This document shows positions 11,887 to 22,646 of a stretch of DNA of 64,000 nt, piece after piece. Each line of letters starts with the position of its first letter. The stretch's first letter is position 1. The notes below the pieces were generated by a model. The model saw only the letters and a program-made list of their open reading frames with translations, was not told the origin of the DNA and searched no databases. Position numbers and translations under genes: made by a program. This DNA comes from Lineus longissimus. Lineage: Eukaryota; Nemertea; Pilidiophora; Heteronemertea; Lineidae. Where the stretch lies: positions 11,472,001 through 11,536,000 of the forward strand of contig NC_088314.1 in assembly GCF_910592395.1 (NCBI RefSeq), written 5' to 3'.

Positions 11887-12718
11887 AGGTAAGTTCTCAT
11901 TAAATTCACAATTTCATAGGCGATAATATTTGGCTGCTTGTGTTATTGCATGTTGATGACATTAGGGAAGGCTTGGATTGTTTAATTGGATGTGATTAAT
12001 TTGAAATAGTTCGTCGACGATCGTTGAAAAACATCTGCGAAATGCAGCTTGGTTGGTCTGAGAAACGATGTCAAAGTCCGGCTTTAAATCATGGATTTCT
12101 CAACAAATAACTCTTGTCATATAGCAGAACTAATGTGAATAAACAAGACAATAATAAACATCGTTCTGATATCATCGGGTAAGGTTGCCAATGTACATAA
12201 ACAGTGTAATTGAGGATCGACGCCAGCGATTTGAAATGTCAACAAACAATAAATGCGATATGATACACACTGACACTTGCACACTGTACATAGCACAATG
12301 CTTCAAACGGGGCCGATTCATCACTCTTACCACAATGTATTCCCAATCATATCAATGAACTTCCTTGATCATTCGGCCCTAGCGCCTTATCAGTTGTTGT
12401 TGGCCTTGTATTTGATATAAAACATGGCTAGCTTACCTATTCTATCAAAATTAAAATGTTATCTCCTTACCTATTCTATCAAAATTAAAATGTTATCTCC
12501 TCATCATGTTTTGCAGGACAGGAATGATCTGCAGCTGCATTTGAACATATTTGGTGACCACATCTCAAAGATGACCGAGAGAGAGGATCGAGCTATGACT
12601 TTGCACATCCCATCGACTTCGGTGTTCACCAGTGCAATCATCAGAAGAGCCAGGCAATTCTAGTATTCAAGTATTTCATTCTGTAATATATACTTACCTC
12701 AAAATTTACTAAATAAAG
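11887..12718 (+). other. Transcript-like repeat unit with splice signals and AATAAA
   Basis: It shows a candidate donor (GAG|GTAAGT near 11890), a candidate acceptor (TTTTGCAG near 12515), an exon-like block (GGAATGATCTGCAGCTGCATTTGAA...GGTGACCACATC) and an AATAAA near 12713. A diverged copy is at about 48370-48970 with the acceptor, block and AATAAA conserved. The exon-like block is open for about 45 codons in both copies, but the proteins diverge after 'DRE'. It may be a captured host exon or a non-coding transcript unit; the function is unknown. Confidence 0.5.
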
Positions 12719-12852
12719 AAAACCGCATGTGGCAGTTGGTTAAAAAAATAAAGTCTATCTGTTTAAAGTTTTTACTTGCTATCATTATTATCAACATTTC
12801 AATGGTGGCATTCTGCTAAGGTTTGTTAAGAGTTTCACTTGACTTAAGCAGG

Positions 12853-14152
12853 GTGTACACTACTAAAATATTAGCAACATTTTACCAACATTTTACCAAC
12901 ATTTTTACAACAATTTTGCAACAAGCCCTTCAAGGCCCTGTGTTCACTAGCAACAAAATTGCAACAAATTAGCAACATTTTTACAACATGTTGGTAAATT
13001 GTTGCAAACTTTTTAGTGGGAACAAAGGGAAATAGGTATTTTGGAGGGAAAATGGATGATTCCAAGGAGAGAAGATGTGTTTTGAGTGCTTCTGCAGCAA
13101 TTTTAGCTGTCATTGTTGAGAGACGGAAGAGGCGGCGAAATAACCAAAGAGAATATGGACCAGGCCCTGGATCAAAATGAGGGTGGATGATGGGGCATAC
13201 CACTGCCTGTTAAGGCCGCGTATCCATAGGGTATGCCCTTGTGTAGTGTGGCGTTATGGCGTAACAGCCTTGTGACCTGGCACTATGCCCTGAGTCTCCA
13301 TTGGATATTCCTTTTTGGTCATGTAGGCCTTTGTAGTCCTCATTTCGCAGCGGTCAATCGCGTTTATCCGCACGCTGTCATTATTTCAGAAGACAATTTC
13401 TTATGAATATTGAAAATGAAAATACAAGTAACTTGTATTTTCACTTGCAACATCAAATTGACATGTACATGTATATAAAACCTGACTTTTAAGCAACAAA
13501 TTACAGGTTCGTGCTTGTTATGATAATCATCAGTTTCGGGGTCCCAGAGTAGTTCCCGTTGATGAACCTCTTGAATTAATTTCGCCTCAGACATTGCTTC
13601 CGTGTTGTTCACTCGCAAAAGAATGGACATGTTCAATCCCAATATGGGCCTATATTCCCAATCCACAGTGCATATATGCCCGCAATGTGACACGGCATAA
13701 CCTATGGGAACGATCAATAACACCAACGAAGGTTCATTGTCCGTGTGGCGCGCCAGGCGGTAAAAAGGGAATGTTGTGCAGGGCACGGAACAGCCTATGG
13801 ATACGCAGCCTAAAGGAGTTGCGGCTGACTGACAAGCCGTTACACAAAAACTTCTAGAAAAGGTTTCATCACCCTACGAAGCAAGACACTCACTTGAGAG
13901 TTGCTATACCTGCTTCTTGTTCAAGTCACATGAACTCCGGTAGATCACATGACGCAAATCCTATTTCTGATTGGCTGAAGAGTTTGCAACATTTTTACAA
14001 CATGCAACAAAGAATTGCATTGCATTTAATTTGCAACAATTTTACAACATGTTGTAAGACGCGTTTTGCTCTGTACACACTACGCAACATTTTTGCAACA
14101 TTTGTTGCAACTGGAAATGTAAAAATGTTGCTAATATTTTACTAGTGTACAC
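12853..14152. mobile_element. TIR element with GCAACATTTTT subterminal repeats
   Basis: The ends GTGTACACTACTAAAATATT... and ...AATATTTTACTAGTGTACAC form a ~31-bp inverted repeat with one mismatch. Both ends carry many copies of GCAACATTTTTACAAC-like words in opposite orientation. It is flanked by AGG on each side (possible 3-bp target duplication). It has no transposase and is non-autonomous, with another MITE nested inside at 13214. Confidence 0.75.
13214..13810. mobile_element. Harbinger-like MITE, nested
   Basis: The 17-bp terminal inverted repeats GGCCGCGTATCCATAGG / GGCTGCGTATCCATAGG differ at one position. They are flanked by TAA at 13211-13213 and 13811-13813. A TAA/TTA 3-bp duplication is typical of PIF/Harbinger. 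The 597-bp element has a degenerate interior and no transposase. Confidence 0.75.
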
Positions 14153-15220
14153 AGGCCTTTAGGCAATAATAGAGTTGGGTAGAGCATTTTGTTAATGTTA
14201 CCCTTTTAGTTAGGGAAACTGGTGCCTTCTGCATTAGGTGGACCCCACTTACTCATCTGTCAGACCGGCCTCACACGTCGGCAGTAGAGTTTAAGGGCCA
14301 GTCTGCGAGATTTACCCATTTCTACCCAGCCAAAAGCGGGTGATTGGGCTAGTCTCTCCATGTGATTCAATTCGCATGGATTCTTGTGTCCCGGTGCTGA
14401 AAGGATCCCTCCACAAGGGCAGACTACATCCGGTGGCACTGAAGTATGGAAGAAAGACAGAAGACGACCAATTTGCGAAAAGGATCATCATCATCATCAT
14501 CATGGTAACAGCTGAGGATGAATCATGTTGCTGTGTGTAGAATTGATGGTCCAATATAGGTTAGGTTATCTGTTTGCGCACACATTGCAAGGGTGGAGCT
14601 TGCTTGAAGTAGATTGCGCCAGTCTACCGTAATTCACTGTTACACATCCAGAAGCTAATATCCTTAGGCTTTGAGTCCTTAGTTTAGTAGAGTTTGACGA
14701 GTAATGTAATATATACGAACAACGCAGCAACAACTCAGCTGAGCGCCAGGCCCTTGGGCCTCTTGTTATGGTAGGTTCTCCTAGCAAGGATACATCACAT
14801 ATCATGTGAGTTTTTGATTTGACCTGCTTTTCAAGGTCACAGAGGTCAAATGGCGTAAATTGGTTGTTTGATTGTAACTGTGGCACGTTTCTTAACTACT
14901 AAAGCTATGAACTTGAAATTTGTTACACATGACTCCCTACGTCATGTCACCTCGGACAGCAAATTTCGATCTGATCTGGTACTCAACTTGGCCACCAGGA
15001 GGCCAAAACTAAAATAGGTAAAAAGTGCAATATCTTGTTTATTAGTGACTTGTTTTTGATGATATTCTTATGGTACTTACTCCAAGCAATGATACATCAC
15101 ATGTCATACCGACTTTGGTTTGACCGATATACTATACATGTACAATGTTTCTTAACCTGGATGAATTCAAAAGCACCAAATATCTATACGGTGAGCACAA
15201 TGGCCCCTGGCCGTTTCATT

Positions 15221-15444
15221 TAATTGATCCTGAGTTCTTCTGAATATTCTTTAGGATTACTGTACATAAGTTCCAACATATTTTTTCCATTATAATTTTT
15301 CCATTCATTTATAGGCCCTGGAATAACCTCTACATCATTAAATTCTTTCAAACTTTCAATTAACTTTGATTTTCCGGCAGAAATATTACCCTCAATTATT
15401 ATTATCATTATTTTTCTAAATTTTGAATTTAAATTTTGTTCCAT
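15221..15444 (-). pseudogene. Deoxynucleoside kinase-like fragment of virus-like element
   Basis: The N-terminal 74 residues of a deoxynucleoside/thymidine kinase-type enzyme, which phosphorylates nucleosides for DNA precursor supply. A P-loop is visible (IIEGNISAGKS, near residues 16-26). It is followed by a segment PINEWKN...NMLELMYSNPKEYS that fits the substrate-binding region of dNK-family kinases. The family is about 200 residues or longer. Here the rest is missing because the Helentron-like element ending at 15220 abuts it. It is AT-rich, unlike the GC-rich DIRS nearby, and similar to the 29.4-36 kb arm. It is transcribed away from the + strand genes next to it. Confidence 0.75.
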
Positions 15445-15653
15445 TTAAAATATATTTTTTTCTTAAATCGACACTTTATTCGATAATAGTGTTGGTACCA
15501 CAGCCTCCGGAACAATCAGCACCACTTACGCAGGAAAAAACATTAAGTGAGGAAATAAAAACAGATAGTTTTTCTACCGATCATGAAAACATTAGATTTA
15601 TTTTAGCCGCTGCGGCCGGTGGAGTTGTCAGTTTAATTTGTTATTTTAACTAA
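15423..15653 (+). pseudogene. Small C-terminal-anchored membrane protein of virus-like element
   Basis: Open for 76 codons from TTG at 15423 with no ATG in frame, so the N-terminus is lost, spliced or frameshifted. It has a Pro/Glu/Thr-rich middle and a hydrophobic C-terminus (IRFILAAAAGGVVSLICYF), a single probable membrane segment. It resembles in layout the tail-anchored protein at the other end of the element (35544-36083) but not in sequence. Function unknown. Confidence 0.4.
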
Positions 15654-15658
15654 TCTAA

Positions 15659-15826
15659 ATGGATGATATTGGAGATAATGATATAGAAATGGGAAATCTT
15701 ATTGGCTATGAATTAAGTGGTTCTGAACCTAATTCTGAAAACCCTGACGATGATCCAAATAGTCAATGCAACACCGGAGTTGGACAAAGAAATAATTGTC
15801 CCCCGGAGCCTCGGAGGGGGACTTGA
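15659..15826 (+). pseudogene. Acidic N-terminus of a virus-like gene, truncated
   Basis: Starts MDDIGDNDIEMGN and stays acidic for about 50 residues. Viral-looking sequence ends near 15805 (run of C), after which a foreign repeat follows. The start context TAATCTAAATGGATGA is almost the same as at 31905, suggesting a shared 5' signal in the element. It may be the missing front of the gene that resumes at 29353 (see findings). Confidence 0.45.
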
Positions 15827-15849
15827 AAATACCGGGCGTCCGATCGTGA

Positions 15850-16016
15850 TTGCCGCTCGCCGCTCGCCGGTAGGATGATGTGTGAGAGTGCAAAGGTGTG
15901 TCGCGTTGAAGAATCGACCCGATGTGATTCTCCATTTGACCAATAGGGGGCCAAAACCCGAAAAACAAAAACTGTGACTACGCTTTAAATGATGAATAGA
16001 ATTTCACCAAACTTTA
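15850..16016 (+). repeat. Fragment of family D repeat
   Basis: GATGATGTGTGAGAGTGCAAAGGTGTGTCGCGTTGAAG... through 'ACCAATAGGGGGCCAAAACCCG' to 'TTTCACCAAACTTTAA' matches the tandem units at 27.5-29 kb (for example 27615-27770). It forms the junction between the virus-like left arm and the sequence before the DIRS. Confidence 0.8.
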
Positions 16017-16627
16017 AAGGGGCACCTGGAGTATAAATAGTGTGGGAGGGGATGATAGCATGCAAATGTCTGCCTGTTACTATCATGAAGAGAGCTCCTG
16101 GGCTTTTCACAATGTTTTTAAAAAATTCTTTGTCACTATCAAACACATTTGAATGAATTTGATATCAGACACTTATGAATAACATAGGAACATGATGTAT
16201 TAAAATCAACCTGAGAAATCGTCTATGTTATGAGATTATGGAACTTTTTTACACAGCACTGTTGAAAAGCCTTGAAGTTGAATTTACCAGCTTGAATCTG
16301 ATTGGTTATAGCCCTGGTGATGCATTATTTACAAACATTGAGCACATGGCTAATAATCATGAGTGAGCATGCAGGAAAGAACTAGATATGCTAGAGATCA
16401 TGCATAATAAAGAGTTTCCTACCAAAGTGATTTTGGTCTGTTTTCTGTATCCTTTAGTCCATAAGTATATATCCTTATCCTACTGAATAATATATATTCT
16501 AATCCTACTGAATAATGTACATTGTATATGATACTAATAATCCAAGTCTATAACTATGTGATGTCACAATCCTACTGAATATTGTTTTGTTAAGATGTAT
16601 CCATGTCTATGATAGGGTAGTCTACAC
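16017..16627. other. Gene-free stretch left of DIRS
   Basis: AT-rich with no ORF or known repeat. Three short direct repeats TCCTACTGAAT lie at about 16478, 16503 and 16570. Confidence 0.4.
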
Positions 16628-16670
16628 AATTTTATGTCGTTCATACTCTACCCAGGTCAGACTTTTGCAT
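16628..16670 (+). repeat. DIRS left inverted terminal repeat
   Basis: The 43 bp from AATTTTATGTCGTTCATACT to CAGACTTTTGCAT are an exact reverse complement of 22505-22547. A further inward match (GTGTACTCC side) pairs with the second partial copy at 22578-22606. Confidence 0.92.
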
Positions 16671-17095
16671 GTGTACTCCATTCGGACACACCCGAGGAAG
16701 AAATAATCTATTTATAATAGAAATCTCTTAGCTAGTTCGCTTAGCTACACCTAGGCGGCGCCCCTATACAGCCTCTGCCTCGTTGTGAGCCGCCATAAAC
16801 AGTACTTCTTCCTCGGCACACTCTTGCACATTGTTCCGAGATTTTCTACGTTGTTTTCGCCAAATTTTGGTCGATCCTACGTTCGAGAAGGACACCCCGG
16901 GACACCTTCGGGAAGCTTATTATCTCTAGGAGACGGGTGAGATCGTTCTTTTACCATCCTCCCTCGATTTCTGCTTTTGGAGCGTGCTTTTTCTGCCGTC
17001 TCCCAAGAAATTTTTTCTCCGTTTTCCCGGGCTGTTGGTCACATGACCGTTCGTTTTTATACTTTTGTGGTTTTTCTGTTAGAAATTTCGGCGCA

Positions 17096-19200
17096 ATGAC
17101 ATCGTTATTGCCGTCCTTTCTTTCTTCTTTGGGTGTTCCACCCTTTGTTTTGGATCTCCTGCCCTTCAGGGCGGGTTTCCGAGGTCCGTTTACGGGTGTA
17201 TCGGGGATTCATAGTCCCCAGCCCGGTTCTTCCCCGTGTCGGGGTGCGGGTAGTTCCGCCCCCATTGGGCCGGACCCTTTCGCCCCCGGGATGCCTTCCT
17301 CTTCTCCCGGCACCGCCGGCAAGAAGATAAAGAGGGTGAGGAGAGGGGCACGGCCCTCAAAGGGAAGGGGGTCTTTGACTTCCTCTCCCTCGCCCTCCTC
17401 ACGGACCCCCGCTAAGCGGCGAGGTCCATGGGGCTCTGGGGGAGTTTCGACCCCTCCCGACCCCTCCCCCCAGGCCGGGCACCCCTCTTTTGGGGGTGTG
17501 CCCCCTGGGGAGGCCTTGGGTTTGAGTGTTGGTGACCCTGATTCAGGGACACTCCCCAGGGTTAGCCCTGCCCCCTTTCCAGGGGGCAGGGCTCCGGGTT
17601 GGACTCTGGACGTTTTACGTCCCGATCCCCCCGCCGACGCCCCCACCTGTCATGGGTTGGTGAGCACCGTCGCCCCCGGTGAGCCACCTGTTATTTCAGG
17701 TGTGCTCCCCCGTCCCCCTCCAGGGTTTGCGACGCGGTTGCGGCCGCTGCCCTTGCCGGCGGCTGCTGGCTCTGCCAGCGCCACGGTTGAGTCCACAGCC
17801 ACTCCGGGGATCCGCCACCCCTTCGCTTTGGGGCGGGCTCGTCCGTCCGACCCTCACTCTGTGAGTCGGTCGTCTCTTCGGACGCCCCCTGGCGGGGCAA
17901 GACCGGTTTTCGCCTTCCCATCTTTGCCGCCGTTCACCGGACCCGGAGGTGTCCTGCCCGGTGTGGGCAGGGGGTCGGTGATCGACCACTATTCACGGGC
18001 GAGGGGCCCTGGTGCCCCCCCCCCCCCCCCGTTATGGGTGCCGTCAGACCGTCTATTTCCCCGGTCCTACCCCACCCTGCTCTGTCGGGTATGTCGGGGT
18101 TGACGGGTGTGGCTGCTGATCAGGCATGCCCCCCGCCCCTCCCCCCTCCCGTGTCTGCCTCACGGGAGTCCGATTTGAGCTCTGAGCCTCTGTCTCTTGC
18201 TTCTCACTGAGGAGCAACGGCAGTTGCTTAGGAGCCTGACGGACCGCATGGAGGCTTCCAACCTCCAAGACAGGTCCTCGGCTCGCCCGGCCGAGAGGCC
18301 GGTGGCTTTTGATTTGAGTCATCAACCAATGGACTGTGAGTTTAGCGACTCACAGTCTTTTTCGGCCTCTCAGGCTGACCCCCCCTCTGGGGGTGAGGAC
18401 TCCACATTGTCACGGGTATGCGCGACTTGCGCGCTCTTGTTCGGCAATTTGTGCCGCAAGACACATGTCCTCTCCCGACGGTCAACCCCGCCCTCGGTAA
18501 GGTCCGTTCGACTTGTTCGGCGACGCCTCCGAGCAGGAGTCGGATGCGGTCCCTGACCGGGCTTTCCAAGAATTGCCCGCGTCTCCGGCCCTGATTAGAG
18601 CCTCCACATGGTTGGATACAGCTCTCAGGGATACAGCACCTTCTTGTGGGGGTCACCAGCGCGCCTTGGTCTCGACGCTCCCGTCTACGGGACCGGGTGC
18701 CTGGACTTAGGCTGGGAAGCGATTCACGACCGCTTCCCCTCCAAGCCTGTCCTATAGACCCGATTATTATCGGCCTGACACCATGGGTGCTCAGGCACAG
18801 TCTGATCGCCTGATGGAGTCAGTCTCGACTCCCCAGGCCGCCCCCCGTCCGCGTTCCTATTCACAGGCCGCGGGCAGGGAAGAACAGGTCGGGTCTCGAC
18901 GCCCCCGAGGTTCGTCAGCTCCTCGTGGGCCCTCGTCCTCGCGTGGCTCCTCCTCCTTTCGTCCCCAAGGGCAGGCAGAAGCTGCGGCTCCCTCTCGCCG
19001 CTCCAATAAGCGCCACCGCTCCTCAGGCAGGGGCGGGGGCGGCGGCAGCCCAAGCGTCCCTTCCAAGAGAAGGGTCGCGGGGGCAAGCGCAAGTGAATCT
19101 TTAGTCCTTCCTCCTGCGCCTCCAGGTGGCGCCCCCACAGTTGGCGTCGTGGGTGGCAGACTGCGACACTTCGCAGATTTTTGGGACCGGTGGTGTCAAA
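17096..19200 (+). pseudogene. DIRS gag-like ORF1 region
   Basis: The first open part begins at ATG 17096 (MTSLLPSFLSSLG), inside an open frame that extends upstream to a GTG at 16937, and ends at 18103. It is rich in Pro, Gly, Ser and Arg. A second part lies at 18197-18556 (acidic and Ser-rich), and a basic Arg/Ser-rich part from 18783 overlaps the RT start in another frame. At least two frame changes separate these parts, so the gag is broken or I have misread ribosomal-frameshift sites. DIRS gag is poorly conserved; the assignment rests on position. Confidence 0.55.
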
Positions 19201-21384
19201 GACTCCCCCGTGCCGGATATGCTCCGACACGGTGTCCGGTTGGACTTTTCCCGTCCCCCCCCTATGGCGTCGACTCCCACCCCGGTGTCCCCGCCAGTAG
19301 ACCCCGTCAGGGCGCTTGCCCCTCGATCGGAGGTCCTGTCTCTTCTCAAGAAGCAGGCAGTGAGGCTGGTGGACAACCATTCCTCCCCGGGCTTTTACAG
19401 CCACGTCTTCTTGGTCCCCAAGAAGTCGGGGAAGTGGAGACTGGTCATCGACCTGTCCACCTTGAATCGGTTCCTCCGGGTCCCCAGCTTCAAGATGGAG
19501 ACAACCAGGTCAGTAGCGGTCGTGGTGCAGCCCAACGATTGGGCTATCTCTCTGGACCTTCAGGACGCGTATTTACACGTCCCGGTCCATCCAGAGTTTC
19601 AGCCCTTCCTTCGTTTTTTCTTCGAAGGAAAGGTTTATCAGTTTCAGGCCCTTCCTTTTGGCCTGGCTTCTGCTCCGCTGATTTTCACAACAGTTGTCAA
19701 GGTGTTTGCCGCGCCTTTTCACGCCATGGGCTTAAAGCTCCATTGCTATCTCGACGACTGGCTGCTACGGCACCAGGCTCATCGCCGTCTGGGAAAGCAG
19801 GCAAAGTTTCTGCTCGTCACAACCGGACAGGCAGGGTGGTTGATAAATTGGGACAAATCCGAGCTGGACGCAGCTCAGGATTATGTCTTCGTGGGGGTGC
19901 GATTTCGCACACGAGAGGGCCTGATGTCCCCCCCTCCGGACTGAATTCGCAAGATTCGGTCCTTGGTCGGGATTTTTCGCCGTCAGGGCAGCGCCACAGC
20001 CCGACAGTTTCTGTCGCTGCTGGGGCTGCTCAATTCGGCAGCGGACCAGGTTCCTTTCGGCCGCCTGTATATGCGCCCACTCAAGCTCCTACTGCTGTCG
20101 AGTTGGCGTCCATTCACCGACTCCCTCGACCAGCGGATATTTATCCCGCGGTCTCTCCTGGGGGAGGTGTGGAGTTTCTGGGGTTCGGAGACGGAGCTCC
20201 TCTGCGGAGTGCAGCTCAGCCCTCCGTCGCCCCAGATGTCCCTGTTCACGGACGCCTCCCTTTATGGTTGGGGCGCCCATTGGAACAAAGGGGATCTGAC
20301 CACCAAGGGCACGTGGTCAGAGGATGCGCGTCTCTCGATCAATATCCTCGAGATGAAGGCTGTCATCCTGGCCGTGAGGGCCTTCACGTCTCTTCTGAGG
20401 GGTCACAGGGTTTCTCTTTTCTCCGACAATTCGACGGTGGTCGCTTATATTCGGAGACAGGGGGGGACGAGTTCCGACACATTGTGCCGTCTCACTTGGG
20501 AGCTCCTGCAGCTTTGTCGCTGCTTGGATATCCAGCTCCTCCCCCGTCACATCCCCGGCAAGAGAAATATCTTGGCCGACGCCCTTTCCAGGTCGGATCG
20601 TCTGGTCCAGACAGAGTGGACCCTACATCGCGAGGTGGCCTCTAATCTGGGGGCCCTGTGGGATGCTCCGGTCGTGGACTTGTTTGCGACTCGGTTGAAC
20701 AAGAGGTTCCCCCTGTACTACTCACCCCTCCCGGACGGGGAGGCCTTGGGAGTGGACAGCCTGTCGGCCTCCTGGGACGGCCTCAATGCTTATGCATACC
20801 CGCCAACCCCTCTGTTGCTACCGGTACTCAACAAGGTGGCCAGTTCACGGGTCAGACTTTGTCTGATAGCACCGTGCTGGCCGAACCAGGCCTGGTTCCC
20901 GGTTCTGCTGGAGCTGCTGACGGATCACCCCCGCCGCCTGCCCGCGTTGGACCGTCTTCTTTATCACCCGATCGGCCGGGTCTATCATCAAGACCCTTCT
21001 TTTTACAGGCTTCACGCCTGGAGACTGTCGGGTATTTCCTCTGAGAGAGGCTTTTCGGAAGACGTTATCCGTAAAGTCGCCCAACCTCAGAGACAGTCTA
21101 CCCTTGATTCATACGATAGCAAGTGGGCTGTCTTTCGAGACTGGTGTCGAGAGCACGGAGTTTCTCCGGTCGCTCCCTCTCTTCCCAACTTCCTCGACTT
21201 TTTGAATTTTCTATTCTCGGTCCGGAATTTTTCGGTTCAGGGAGTGAAAGGTTATCGCTCCGCCGTTTCGGTCACCTCAAAGCTGACTGAATCGTGGCAA
21301 CCGTCTTGGGATGACGCTGTTTCATCGTTGCTTCGCAATATGTCTTTGGAGCGTCCATGCATCAGGCAGATTTTAAACATCTGA
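19126..21384 (+). pseudogene. DIRS reverse transcriptase - RNase H (in-frame TGA)
   Basis: RT: FLVPKKSGKWRLVIDLS, SLDLQDAYLHVPVH (first catalytic Asp), ALPFGLASAP and YLDD (the YxDD box). RNase H: LFTDASLYGWG, INILEMKAV, LFSDNSTVVAYI and PGKRNILADALSR supply the D-E-D-D residues. A single TGA at 19942-19944 interrupts one continuous frame between RT and RNase H. The same frame continues to the stop at 21384, including the N-terminal part of the recombinase (STLDSYDSKWAVFRDWC). Initiation is unclear: the frame is open from a GTG at 19126 and overlaps gag. Either a dead copy or one depending on readthrough; I favour a dead copy. Confidence 0.88.
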
Positions 21385-21998
21385 CCTTTAAGACCGTTTT
21401 CCTGGTGGCTTTGGCCACGGCACAGCGGTGGTCTGAGCTCCATGCTTTAGCCTTTGATAAATTGGCTTTCACTGAGAGGGGCGCGGTCCTAGAATTTGTC
21501 CCAGGCTTTCTGGCTAAAAACCAGGCGCCGCACACCTCCAGGCGCCCGGTTTTTATCCCCTCGTGATCCGCTACGGTCTCTAGAGACCTCCCGGACAGAA
21601 CTCTCTGTCCTGTTCGGGCATTGAAGTTCTATTCTAATAAGGAGCCTGCTGTTCGCCTAGGCAGGAAGCGCCTCTTTTTGTCTTATAGAGAGGGGTTTTC
21701 TAGGGAGAGAGCTGCAGCCACGGTCGCCAGATGGTTAGTTGCCACCATCCGGATGGCTTATTCTATGACACTCGGTTCTCCAGAGCTTTGTCGCCTAGGC
21801 GCCATTACGGCCCACGAGATTCAGGCCATTTCTACTTCGTGGGCCGAGTATAAGGGAGTGGCGCTGAACGAGGTTTTAGATGCGGCTACGTGGAGTTCTC
21901 ACTCTACATTCTCCCAGTATTATATGCGCGATTGTTCCAGGTTAACAGACGGTATGCTGTCTCTTGGTCCAGTTGTCGCTGCTCAGCACGTGGTCTAG
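21357..21998 (+). pseudogene. DIRS tyrosine recombinase catalytic domain (frameshifted)
   Basis: Continues the recombinase one frame over from the RT-RH ORF; a one-base indel near 21345-21360 separates them. FLVALATAQRWSEL holds the first catalytic Arg. A TGA at 21564-21566 breaks the frame between 'FIPS' and the rest. AHEIQAISTSWA occupies the His-x-x-Arg box, but the Arg is Gln here, and STFSQYYMRD holds the Tyr nucleophile. With a stop, a frameshift and a lost catalytic Arg, this domain cannot be functional as read. Confidence 0.85.
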
Positions 21999-22504
21999 GT
22001 GTTTCCCTGCCTAGACCACTCGTCGATTTTCTCTCCTGCTGGCTGTCTTGTCCTCCCTCCTTTTTAAGCGGGGGGGGGGGTGTTCTATAGACTGTCGCCG
22101 GGTCTTCGGGCCCGCGCGTTCGCCCCGTCCAGCTGTCCTAGGGTTCAGCCGCCTAGGACTTTTGAGAGTTAGTCAGTGAGGCCGCTCCATGTTATTCTGG
22201 GGCGTGCTCTCCTTCTTGTAAAAATAAATAAATTTTTTCCACATTGTGTCTCTTGACGATATGTGCTGAGCTTATACCGTTTTGAGGTGGTTTTGTCCCC
22301 GTCTAGGAGGGGATGGGTTTTCCCAGTTATGCTTCCGTTTGTTGTTAAAGGGCCTGTTGACCTCTAGCCCGGGTTTTCCCCAAGCATTCTTTCAATGGGT
22401 CCCCTGGTCTCACCCGTTGGGTTCTGCTGCGCAGCTTGGAGACAGTTCACTTCACTACATGGTAAGTCACCGTTTACCCTCCTTCCTTTGGTTGTTGGTA
22501 TTCG

Positions 22505-22646
22505 ATGCAAAAGTCTGACCTGGGTAGAGTATGAACGACATAAAATTTCCATTTCCTGTGGAAATGTCATTTTATTAGTACACATGCAAAAGTCTGACCT
22601 GGGTAGGTATGAACTAATAAAATGACATTTCCACAGGAAATGGAAA
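22505..22646 (+). repeat. DIRS right terminus: ITR, partial second ITR and palindrome
   Basis: 22505-22547 is the exact inverse of the left ITR. Next, a 34-bp segment (TTTCCATTTCCTGTGG...TTATTAGT) and its inverse at 22613-22646 flank a 29-bp partial second ITR copy (22578-22606). The result is a large stem with the ITR piece in the loop. This is reminiscent of the internal complementary region used by DIRS to make circles, but it lies outside the ITR here. Confidence 0.85.

Larger units (their letters stand above)
11376..14767 (+). mobile_element. Helentron-like element, family B (3.4 kb), inserted at T|T
   Basis: The 5' end is AGCTCAGCTGAAAAGCTGAGCT, followed by a GTCT repeat. The 3' end is TCAGCTGAGCGCCAGG, then the hairpin CCCTTGGG and CCTCTTGTT. 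Comparison with empty copies of the host unit gives exact boundaries in a T run, with no target-site duplication. A short inverted repeat at the 5' terminus but inboard of the 3' hairpin is the asymmetric arrangement described for Helentrons/HINEs. The interior holds a transcript-like unit (11887-12718) and a 1.3-kb TIR element. Confidence 0.7.
10505..15220 (+). mobile_element. Helentron-like element, family A, split by a 3.4-kb insertion
   Basis: The ~300-bp units run 10505-11375, are interrupted by the family B element 11376-14767, and resume at 14768 (ATGGTAGGTTCTCC). They finish at TACGGTGAGCACAATGGCCCC...GTTTCATT (15190-15220). Uninterrupted copies elsewhere (38650, 46547) show the joined sequence AATAACATTTT.ATGGTAG, so the interruption point is certain. 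CCACCAGGGGGC occurs near 10991 and 11298, and AGGTCACAGAGGTCA near 10842, 11142 and 14832. The 5' end is not clear. The 3' end abuts virus-like sequence and truncates it. Confidence 0.72.
16628..22646 (+). mobile_element. DIRS-group tyrosine-recombinase retrotransposon
   Basis: A six-kilobase GC-rich element in an AT-rich region. The order is inverted terminal repeat, gag-like region, reverse transcriptase, RNase H, tyrosine recombinase, inverted terminal repeat with extra palindrome. This is the DIRS layout: no integrase, no protease, inverted not direct termini. DIRS elements integrate a circular cDNA by recombination, so no target duplication is expected. The copy is inactive as read: two in-frame TGA codons, at least one frameshift in the recombinase, disrupted gag, and a changed catalytic residue. 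Confidence 0.9.

Noticed and set aside
16937-18103. 388-residue Pro/Gly-rich frame as a host collagen- or mucin-like gene
   Set aside because: Its position between the DIRS terminus and RT, its GC-rich composition matching the element, and lack of repeats favour DIRS gag.
18783-20645. 620-residue frame overlapping the DIRS RT
   Set aside because: Only its first ~130 codons (basic gag tail) are plausible; the rest is an out-of-frame shadow of RT-RNase H.
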